Below are positions 1-5,083 of a stretch of 5,083 nt of DNA, piece by piece. Under the pieces are notes generated by a model that was given only the letters and a program-made list of their open reading frames with translations, was not told the DNA's origin and searched no databases. The first letter of the stretch is position 1. Each line of letters begins with the position of its first letter. This DNA is from Natronohydrobacter sp. Its GTDB lineage: Bacteria; Pseudomonadota; Alphaproteobacteria; Rhodobacterales; Rhodobacteraceae. Position numbers and translations under genes: made by a program. Location of the stretch: the NCBI GenBank assembly GCA_007117255.1, contig SKGU01000016.1, positions 1 through 5,083 of the forward strand, written 5' to 3'.

Positions 1-240
1 ACCAACCACACTCTGCCGACAAAGAAAGCCGGGCGCTATACGGGCGGGCTTTGGGTTGGCAAATTCCTGAAAACCCACAGCTACCAGCGCATCACCTCCG
101 ACGAGGCCGCAGCGCAGATCGGCGAATATGGCTCGCGCCTGTGCATGCTCGAGGGCTTTGTCGGCCATGCCGAACAATGCAATATCCGCGTGCGCCGCTA
201 TGGTGGCAAGAATGTGGGCTATGGGATGGCCGCGGAATGA
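1..240 (+). CDS. Histidinol dehydrogenase-like NAD-dependent alcohol dehydrogenase, HpsN-like (C-terminal end only)
   Basis: The reading frame is open from base 1 to the TGA at 238-240, giving 79 codons of the C-terminus; the start lies left of the window. The HisD fold is recognisable: NHTLPT at residues 2-7 of the fragment matches the NHVLPT segment of HisD, whose His contacts the substrate. Glu51 (MLEGF) and His56 (GHAEQ) align with the HisD glutamate and the zinc-ligand histidine near the C-terminus. HisD enzymes oxidise a primary alcohol to a carboxylate in two NAD-dependent steps. The RYTGGLWVGKFLKT and RVRRYGGKNV segments look to me like the paralogous branch that includes sulfopropanediol 3-dehydrogenase (HpsN), not biosynthetic HisD. 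The neighbours are catabolic-type genes with a LacI regulator and no other his genes are visible, which supports a non-histidine role. Family membership is firm; the substrate is not known. Confidence 0.85.
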   Translation, partial: TNHTLPTKKAGRYTGGLWVGKFLKTHSYQRITSDEAAAQIGEYGSRLCMLEGFVGHAEQCNIRVRRYGGKNVGYGMAAE

Positions 241-249
241 TCATGTGTC

Positions 250-268
250 CATCTTGCAAAAGATACTC
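250..268 (+). repeat. Intergenic motif copy 1, with small GCAA hairpin
   Basis: This 19-nt segment starts 9 nt after the dehydrogenase stop codon and matches 4050-4068 at 18 of 19 positions. Within it, ATCTT (251-255) and AAGAT (260-264) form a perfect 5-bp inverted repeat around GCAA, a GNRA-type tetraloop if transcribed. The other copy carries an A at the position of G262, which breaks one pair. No G-rich hairpins follow this copy. It could be an RNA processing or stability element, or a remnant of a dispersed family-specific intergenic repeat. The function is unknown. Confidence 0.6.
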
Positions 269-300
269 GTTGTATTCTCTCGCCCCGATCTGAGGCAGCC

Positions 301-1068
301 ATGATGACGATTCCACAAACCCCATCTTTCCGCCTTGATGGCAAAACGGCCCTCGTCACTGGTGCCTCGTCAGGCATCGGGCTTGCCTGCGCAGCGGCAC
401 TGGCCGAGTCCGGCGCGAGCGTCACCATGGTCGCGCGCGGGGCAGCGCGGCTGGAGGAGGCTTGCACGACTATCACAAAGGCAGGTGGCAAGGCGCAAGC
501 GCTGACGCTTGATATCGCCGATACTGCGGCCCTGCGCGACCACATCGCAGCACTTGGCCCGTTTGATGTGCTGGTCAATGCCGCCGGTCTTGCCCGTCAC
601 AGCCCCGCGCTGGACACGACCGAGGACGACTTCGACGCGGTCGCATCCGTCAATATCAAGGCGGCCTATTTCGCAGCGCAATCTGTGGCGCAGGGACTGA
701 TCACCGCGGAAAAATCTGGCAGCATCATCCAGATTTCCAGCCAGATGGGGCATGTCGGCGGTATTGATCGTGCCGTTTACTGCGCGACCAAACACGCGGT
801 CGAGGGGACGACCAAGGCCATGGCGATGGAATGGGGGCCGCATGGCATCCGCGTCAACACGATTTGTCCCACCTTCATCCTGACGCCGCTGACACAGGCC
901 ACCTTCGACAACCCTGATCGCCGCGCGTGGATTGAAAGCAAGATCAAACTGGGCCGCGTCGGGCAGATCGAGGATGTCATGGGCGCGGTGCTTTACCTTG
1001 CCTCTGACGCCAGCGCATTGGTCACGGGCACATCTCTCAAGGTTGATGGCGGGTGGACAGCAGGATGA
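301..1068 (+). CDS. SDR family oxidoreductase (classical short-chain dehydrogenase)
   Basis: This 255-residue protein has the length and motifs of a classical short-chain dehydrogenase with a Rossmann fold. The cofactor loop TGASSGIG is at residues 20-27, Asp71 follows strand 3, and NAAG is at 93-96. The catalytic set is Asn118, Ser147, Tyr160 and Lys164 (YCATK). The end VTGTSLKVDGG is the usual C-terminal signature. The second strand ends in Ala45-Arg46 without the acidic residue typical of NAD-specific members, so NADP(H) preference is possible (inference). It would act in the cytoplasm, interconverting a secondary alcohol and a ketone, with the substrate undetermined. Resemblance to sugar-acid or polyol dehydrogenases is general. 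The start at 301 has a GAGG at 292-295 five bases upstream; the ATG at 304 is equally possible. It lies 60 nt after the HisD-like gene and its stop overlaps the LacI gene start (ATGA). Confidence 0.93.
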   Translation: MMTIPQTPSFRLDGKTALVTGASSGIGLACAAALAESGASVTMVARGAARLEEACTTITKAGGKAQALTLDIADTAALRDHIAALGPFDVLVNAAGLARHSPALDTTEDDFDAVASVNIKAAYFAAQSVAQGLITAEKSGSIIQISSQMGHVGGIDRAVYCATKHAVEGTTKAMAMEWGPHGIRVNTICPTFILTPLTQATFDNPDRRAWIESKIKLGRVGQIEDVMGAVLYLASDASALVTGTSLKVDGGWTAG

Positions 1069-2096
1069 ACATTTCAGGCCGGATTACTGCGCAAGATGTC
1101 GCGAAGCTTGCTGGTGTCAGCCAGTCGGCGGTCAGCCGAGTGTTTACGCCCGGTGCCAGTGTCGCGCCGGCCACAGCCGCCAAAGTGCGGGCTGCGGCGA
1201 AAGCATTGGGCTATCGCCCCAACTCTCTGGCGCGCGCGATGATCACTGGCAAAAGTCGGATCATCGGGCTGGTCGTGGCTTATCTGGACAATCAATTCTA
1301 TCCGGTCGCGATTGAGAAGCTCAGCCATGCGCTTCAGGCGAAGGGCTATCATGTGCTGTTGTTCATGGCCTCGAACGATCCGGGCGAAATGGACCGACTT
1401 ATGGATGATCTACTGGCCTATCAGGTGGACGGGATCATCACCGCCTCGGTCGCGATCAGCAATGACGTGACGCGGCGCTGCGCGGATGCAGGCATTGCGC
1501 TGGTCATGTTCAACCGGGGCCAGCCGGAGTCTGGCCTGTCTTCGGTGACATCAGCCAACGCGCTTGGCGGGCGCAAAGTGGCGCGGTTTCTGATTGAGGC
1601 GGGGCACATACGCATTGCCCATATCAGCGGCTGGCAAGGGGCCAGCACTGGCCGTGACCGCGCGCGCGGTCTGATCGAAGGTCTGGCCGAGGCCGGTCTG
1701 AGCCCGCATGCGATGGTTGACGGAATGTTCAACCGTGACACAGCGGCGGCGGCGGCACGCGACCTGATGGACGCGCCTGAGCCACCTGATGCGATATTCG
1801 TCGGCAATGACCATATGGCCTTTGCAGTCATGGATGCCCTGCGTGGCATGGGGCTGCGCGTGCCGCGCGATGTGTCGGTCGTGGGCTATGACGATGTGCC
1901 GATGGCCGCCTGGGGTGCCTATGACCTGACCACTGTGCGCCAACCTCTGATGCGGATGGTTGATGCGACAGTGGAAACCCTGCTTGCGCAGATCGATGAG
2001 CCGCTGCGTCCCGCCCAGAACGTGGAGATTGACGCGCCGCTGATCCAGCGCGGATCGGCGCGGTGCGTGGATGGAGATGATGATGCAGGGGTTTGA
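1065..2096 (+). CDS. LacI-family transcriptional regulator
   Basis: This 343-residue protein is a full-length LacI/GalR regulator. The N-terminal helix-turn-helix covers about residues 7-30 (ITAQDVAKLAGVSQSAVSRVF). The hinge segment YRPNSLARAM at 50-59 includes the Leu that normally inserts in the operator minor groove. The periplasmic-binding-protein-like core follows, with GIITAS, Arg197 in the GASTGRDR loop, Asp249 in FVGNDHMA, and VGYDDVPMAAW near the end. These last positions usually contact a small ligand such as a sugar or sugar-like effector. I chose the ATG at 1065, which overlaps the SDR stop as ATGA; a GTG at 1053 would add four residues. It lies inside the gene row and not divergent from it, so it is probably co-transcribed and autoregulated. 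No clear LacI-type palindrome with a central CG was seen in the two gaps, so the operator may lie upstream of the window. Confidence 0.95.
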   Translation: MNISGRITAQDVAKLAGVSQSAVSRVFTPGASVAPATAAKVRAAAKALGYRPNSLARAMITGKSRIIGLVVAYLDNQFYPVAIEKLSHALQAKGYHVLLFMASNDPGEMDRLMDDLLAYQVDGIITASVAISNDVTRRCADAGIALVMFNRGQPESGLSSVTSANALGGRKVARFLIEAGHIRIAHISGWQGASTGRDRARGLIEGLAEAGLSPHAMVDGMFNRDTAAAAARDLMDAPEPPDAIFVGNDHMAFAVMDALRGMGLRVPRDVSVVGYDDVPMAAWGAYDLTTVRQPLMRMVDATVETLLAQIDEPLRPAQNVEIDAPLIQRGSARCVDGDDDAGV

Positions 2097-3084
2097 CCCG
2101 AAATGGCGTGATTTTCCGGATTACATCTTCGGGATCACGCAGGAAATCTGGGAAGGGCGCGGGCTGTCCACGCTGACGCAGTATTACGCGCCGGATATTG
2201 TGGTGCGGATGCCGGGCGGCATCTCCTTCGGCAATCAGGGTGTGATCGCGGCCACCATGGCCACCTTGTCAGAGTTTCCCGACCGGCGCTTGCTGGGCGA
2301 AGATGTCATCTGGTCTGGCAGCCCTGAAGCGGGCATGCTGTCCTCGCATCGTATCCTGTCCACGGCAACGCATATCGGGGACGGGGTGTTCGGTCCGGCA
2401 ACGGGCAAGGCGCTGCGCTATCGCGTGATCGCGGATTGCCATGCGAAGGACAATGCGATTGATGACGAATGGCTGATCCGCGACAATGGCGCGATCGCCC
2501 GCCAGGTGGGCAGCACGCCGCGTGATTTTGCGCGCGCACAGATCGTGCGCGAAGGCGGGCCAGAGACTTGCACCAAGCCCTTCACCCCCGCGATCGACCG
2601 CCCCGGCCCTTATACCGGGCGCGGAAACAGCAGTGAGTGGGGCGCGCGGCTGGCCGATATGGTCACGCGGATCATGAGTGCTGATGTCGCAGGTATTGCA
2701 CAGGTCTATGACCGCGCGGCCAACCTGTTCTATCCCGGCGGGATTGAGAGCTACTCGCATGACGGGGCCGAGCGATTCTGGATGGGGCTGCGCGCAGCTT
2801 TTCCTTCAGCCGAATTCACCATTCACCATGTGATTGGCCGCGATGACCCGATCATGCCGCCGCGCGCTGCACTGCGCTGGTCACTGAGCGGCAAACATGA
2901 TGGCTGGGGGGCTTTTGGCCCACCCACGGGCACCGAGGTGCATGTCATGGCCGCAACGCATGTCGAATTCGGCCCCTGGGGCGGCACAGATGGCCGCCAC
3001 GGTTGGGGCATTCGGCGCGAATACACGCTTTTTGATGAAACCGCGATCTGGAAACAGATCGCTCTGCATACAGGTGATACATGA
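2083..3084 (+). CDS. Tandem SnoaL-like / NTF2-like domain protein
   Basis: About 333 residues, built from two copies of a cone-like alpha+beta domain of the SnoaL/NTF2 type. The first spans roughly residues 6-160 and the second 190-330. Matching landmarks are PGGI at 44-47 and 218-221, and FGPATG at 103-108 against FGPPTG at 278-283, a constant spacing of 174-175. Single-domain members of this fold include polyketide cyclases, ketosteroid isomerase-like enzymes and non-catalytic binding proteins, so no reaction can be assigned. There is no signal peptide or membrane segment. The start is uncertain: in-frame ATGs lie at 2071, 2077, 2080 and 2083. GGAG at 2073-2076 sits best (6 nt) before 2083, but 2071 (337 residues) is possible. 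The gene overlaps the end of the LacI gene by 14-26 nt, and its stop overlaps the bicupin start as ATGA, implying translational coupling in one operon. Confidence 0.85.
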   Translation: MQGFDPKWRDFPDYIFGITQEIWEGRGLSTLTQYYAPDIVVRMPGGISFGNQGVIAATMATLSEFPDRRLLGEDVIWSGSPEAGMLSSHRILSTATHIGDGVFGPATGKALRYRVIADCHAKDNAIDDEWLIRDNGAIARQVGSTPRDFARAQIVREGGPETCTKPFTPAIDRPGPYTGRGNSSEWGARLADMVTRIMSADVAGIAQVYDRAANLFYPGGIESYSHDGAERFWMGLRAAFPSAEFTIHHVIGRDDPIMPPRAALRWSLSGKHDGWGAFGPPTGTEVHVMAATHVEFGPWGGTDGRHGWGIRREYTLFDETAIWKQIALHTGDT

Positions 3085-4046
3085 CTCCCGAACAGATGGC
3101 AGCCCGCATTGTCCGCTACGGCGACCTGCAGCCCTGCAAGACTGCCTTTATCGATGCCCACACACCTGGCAGCGACCAGAAGGAAAATTTCACGATCATC
3201 GGCGGCGGTGTGTCGGAAAGCGCGGATCAGCATGTCCACATTACTGAAACGCCGGGCTTCAATATCGGGGCCGCGGGCCAGCCGCCCAAATGCCGCAACT
3301 CGCTGCACAGCCACCGCACAGCCGAGGTGTTCTTCGTGCTCAAGGGCCGCTGGCGCTTTTTCTGGGGACGCTGGGGTACAGCAGGTGAGGTGGTTTTGGA
3401 AGAAGGCGATATCTTCAACATTCCTACGGGTATTTTCCGGGGCTTTGAAAATATCGGCACCGATTACGGAATGATCATGGCCATCCTTGGCGGTGATGAT
3501 GCCGGGGGCGGCGTGATCTGGGCCCCGCAAGTGATCGAGGATGCACGCGATCACGGGCTTGTCCTGGGGGAAAACGGCAAGCTCTATGACAGCAAGAACG
3601 GCCAGCACTTGCCCGACGGTGTGGCGCCAATGTCGCTTCTCACCGATGAACAACTCAAGGCGTTTCCGGAACCCACCACGGCGCAGGTCATCCCCGATTA
3701 TGTCGCCCGCTACTGGGACATGATGGCGCTGTCGGACCACCAACCCTGCAAGGTCATCGGCGCTGACGGCCTGCTGCGTGACCGTCCCGGCTTCGAGGTC
3801 GAATTCCTGTCGCGCGACTCGCTCCCAGAAACAGCCTACGCGCTTGATCGACATGAAATCCTGATGCCCATGCGTGGGCATTGGCGGCTGACATGGGAGG
3901 GTGGCACAACAGTCCTCAACCCCGGGGACACAGCCGCCATACCGCCGCATCTCGCCCATAGCATAACCCCCGCCATGACAGGCGAGGCCAGCCTCTACCG
4001 CGTCATGAACACGGATGATCCTGCAGGATCCACAAAGGCCATCTGA
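3081..4046 (+). CDS. Two-domain cupin protein (bicupin) of unknown substrate
   Basis: This 321-residue protein contains two beta-barrel cupin domains. In the first, motif 1 is intact: His76-x-His78-x3-Glu82-x6-Gly89. Motif 2 (GDIFNIPTGIFRGFEN, 109-124) has Arg120 where the metal-binding His normally sits. In the second, motif 1 keeps only Glu259 (RHEILMPMRG, 257-266) and lacks the HxH pair. Its motif 2, GDTAAIPPHLAHSI (282-295), has His290 and His293. The layout resembles gentisate- or homogentisate-dioxygenase-like bicupins in outline, but the incomplete metal sites mean that an isomerase, a sugar-binding or an otherwise atypical function is as likely. The ATG at 3081 overlaps the previous stop (ATGA) and has AGGTGA at 3072-3077 upstream. 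No signal peptide is visible, so it should act in the cytoplasm with the neighbouring enzymes. Fold assignment is firm; function is open. Confidence 0.88.
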   Translation: MTPEQMAARIVRYGDLQPCKTAFIDAHTPGSDQKENFTIIGGGVSESADQHVHITETPGFNIGAAGQPPKCRNSLHSHRTAEVFFVLKGRWRFFWGRWGTAGEVVLEEGDIFNIPTGIFRGFENIGTDYGMIMAILGGDDAGGGVIWAPQVIEDARDHGLVLGENGKLYDSKNGQHLPDGVAPMSLLTDEQLKAFPEPTTAQVIPDYVARYWDMMALSDHQPCKVIGADGLLRDRPGFEVEFLSRDSLPETAYALDRHEILMPMRGHWRLTWEGGTTVLNPGDTAAIPPHLAHSITPAMTGEASLYRVMNTDDPAGSTKAI

Positions 4047-4049
4047 TTT

Positions 4050-4078
4050 CATCTTGCAAAAAATACTCCGGGGGGAGT
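4050..4078 (+). repeat. Intergenic motif copy 2 with ACTCC/GGAGT hairpin
   Basis: This begins 3 nt after the bicupin stop. Bases 4050-4068 repeat the motif at 250-268 with one difference (A at 4062 instead of G). The 3' part continues into a perfect hairpin: ACTCC (4065-4069), loop GGGG (4070-4073), GGAGT (4074-4078). From memory, similar AAATACTCCGGGGGAGT strings are frequent between genes in Rhodobacteraceae, so this is probably a dispersed intergenic element and not specific to this operon. There is no T-run after the stem, so it is not a standard intrinsic terminator. Confidence 0.65.
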
Positions 4079-4087
4079 CCGCAGGAC

Positions 4088-4104
4088 GGGGGGCAGCGCC
4101 CCCC
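4088..4104 (+). promoter_or_regulatory. Perfect 7-bp G/C hairpin in leader of the MetE-like gene
   Basis: GGGGGGC (4088-4094) and GCCCCCC (4098-4104) pair perfectly around the 3-nt loop AGC. The stem is followed by ACCCCCGTC, not a U-tract. It sits between the bicupin stop and the ribosome binding site of the next gene. Such a very stable stem could protect or process the message, attenuate Rho-dependent read-through, or simply belong to the intergenic repeat that begins at 4050. The structure is seen directly; its role is inference. Confidence 0.55.
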
Positions 4105-4116
4105 ACCCCCGTCACA

Positions 4117-4123
4117 GAGAGGA
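4117..4123 (+). promoter_or_regulatory. Ribosome binding site of the MetE-like gene
   Basis: GAGAGGA lies 7 nt before the ATG at 4131. It is the strongest Shine-Dalgarno sequence in the window and fixes this start. It suits a gene that begins translation independently after an 84-nt gap, unlike the overlapping genes before it. Confidence 0.75.
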
Positions 4124-4130
4124 CCATCCG

Positions 4131-5083
4131 ATGCCCCTGAGAACCACCCATGTCGGCTCGCTCCCTCGGTCGCAAAAGGTCGTGGATTTCCTGTTCGCGC
4201 GCGAGCGGGGCGAGGATTACGACCAGACCGCCTTTGACGCCTGTATGCGCGACGCCGTGATGGAAAATGTCCGCCGCCAGAAAGAGGCGGGCATAGATAT
4301 CGTGTCAGACGGTGAATGCTCCAAGATCAGCTATGCCACCTATGTCAAGGATCGCTACACAGGCTTTTCCGGGGACAGCGCGCGCAATGCACCGGCGGAC
4401 CTGAAGCTGTTTCCCAGCTTTCTCGAACGCCTCGCCAAATCGGGCGGCACGCCGAGCTATGCGCGCCCGCAATGCACCGGGCCTGTGGAAAGCCGTGGGC
4501 AGGATGAGTTGAAAAAGGATATCGCCAACCTTAAAGCCGCCATGGCCGCGCATGGGGTGGAACAAGGTTTCATGAATGCCGCCTCTCCGGGCGTGATTTC
4601 GCTGTTTTTGCAAAACGCCCATTACCCCGACCGGCAAGCCTATCTGGACGCGCTGGCTGATGCCATGCGTGAGGAATACCGCACCATTCTGGACGCGGGG
4701 CTTGCGCTGCAACTCGACTGCCCTGATCTGGCGCTGTCACGGCATATGCTGTTCGCGGATCTCAGTGACGCAGAGTTCCTGGCCGTGGCTGAAACCCATG
4801 TCACGGCCCTTGAGCGCGCGCTGGATGGCCTGCCGCGCGATAATATCCGGCTGCATATCTGCTGGGGCAACTACGAGGGGCCGCATTGCTGTGATATCGA
4901 CATGGCGACCATGTTCCCGCTCTTGATGCGCGTGCCTGCGCGCCATGTGCTGTTTGAAACCACAAATCCCCGCCACGGCCATGAATGGACCGTGTTCCGC
5001 GACCGGGCGCAGGACATTCCGCCAGACAAGGTGCTGGTGCCGGGGGCCGTGGATACAACCACCAATTTCATCGAGCACCCCGA
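4131..5083 (+). CDS. Short cobalamin-independent methionine synthase (MetE C-terminal-like) family protein, 3' truncated
   Basis: The frame is open from the ATG at 4131 to the window edge, giving 317 residues without a stop; relatives are usually about 340-390 residues. The protein starts directly with TTHVGSLPRS (5-14), typical of the MetE catalytic domain, so the N-terminal half of true MetE is absent. SDGE is at 59-62. The zinc site is represented by His242-x-Cys244 (HICWG) and probably Glu276 (LFETTN); the last cysteine ligand expected in this fold would lie beyond the window. The fold uses Zn to activate a thiol for alkyl transfer: homocysteine in MetE, coenzyme M in epoxyalkane:CoM transferase. 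A link to dehydrogenases and a cupin suggests a catabolic alkyl or methyl transfer and not housekeeping methionine synthesis, but this is inference. It follows the bicupin by 84 nt on the same strand and may be transcribed with it. Confidence 0.88.
   Translation, partial: MPLRTTHVGSLPRSQKVVDFLFARERGEDYDQTAFDACMRDAVMENVRRQKEAGIDIVSDGECSKISYATYVKDRYTGFSGDSARNAPADLKLFPSFLERLAKSGGTPSYARPQCTGPVESRGQDELKKDIANLKAAMAAHGVEQGFMNAASPGVISLFLQNAHYPDRQAYLDALADAMREEYRTILDAGLALQLDCPDLALSRHMLFADLSDAEFLAVAETHVTALERALDGLPRDNIRLHICWGNYEGPHCCDIDMATMFPLLMRVPARHVLFETTNPRHGHEWTVFRDRAQDIPPDKVLVPGAVDTTTNFIEHP

Noticed and set aside
51..293. Plus-strand 80-codon frame at the left edge
   Set aside because: It is out of frame with the HisD-like coding sequence, which fully explains 1-240, and it has no family features.
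241..300. Promoter or LacI operator in the first gap
   Set aside because: No convincing -35/-10 pair or palindrome with a central CG was found; the only symmetry is the ATCTT/AAGAT stem with a 4-nt loop.
932..1315. Plus-strand 127-codon frame bridging SDR and LacI genes
   Set aside because: It is a shadow of two well-supported genes in another frame, and its translation is rich in Cys, Ser and Arg without motifs.
4088..4104. Rho-independent terminator after the bicupin
   Set aside because: The stem is strong but followed by ACCCCCGTC with no U-tract, so I call it a hairpin only.
2823..4175. Long antisense open frame of 450 codons on the minus strand
   Set aside because: It lies opposite the bicupin and the SnoaL gene end, both of which have clear family motifs. 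Its translation shows no recognisable domain, and long antisense frames are common in GC-rich DNA.

Overview
The window reads as a stretch of an alphaproteobacterial genome, most likely Rhodobacteraceae (roseobacter group). This is inferred from the high-GC codon use, the protein styles, and an intergenic motif of the form ATCTTGCAAAA(A/G)ATACTC followed by G-rich hairpins, which I associate from memory with that family. No database search was possible.

All recognisable genes lie on the + strand and are tightly packed. In order they are: the last 79 codons of a histidinol-dehydrogenase-like NAD-dependent alcohol dehydrogenase (1-240), most like the sulfopropanediol dehydrogenase HpsN branch; a classical short-chain dehydrogenase/reductase (301-1068); a LacI-family regulator (1065-2096); a protein made of two tandem SnoaL/NTF2-like domains (2083-3084); a bicupin (3081-4046); and a protein of the short cobalamin-independent methionine synthase (MetE C-terminal) type that runs off the right edge (4131-5083). 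Four consecutive genes, from the SDR to the bicupin, overlap at their junctions (ATGA or a short overlap), so they are probably translated from one message. The only gaps are 60 nt (241-300) and 84 nt (4047-4130). Both begin with a copy of the same ~19-nt motif, and the second also carries two G/C-rich hairpins and a strong ribosome binding site.

Taken together this looks like a substrate-inducible catabolic operon with its own regulator inside it. Two dehydrogenases (an HpsN-like enzyme that would take a primary alcohol to an acid, and an SDR for a secondary alcohol or ketone) are combined with a SnoaL-like protein, a cupin and a zinc-dependent thiol alkyltransferase fold. The substrate cannot be read from the sequence. 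A hydroxylated, possibly methylated or sulfonated small molecule is an inference from the family combination only. No RNA genes, insertion sequences, CRISPR arrays or phage features were seen.
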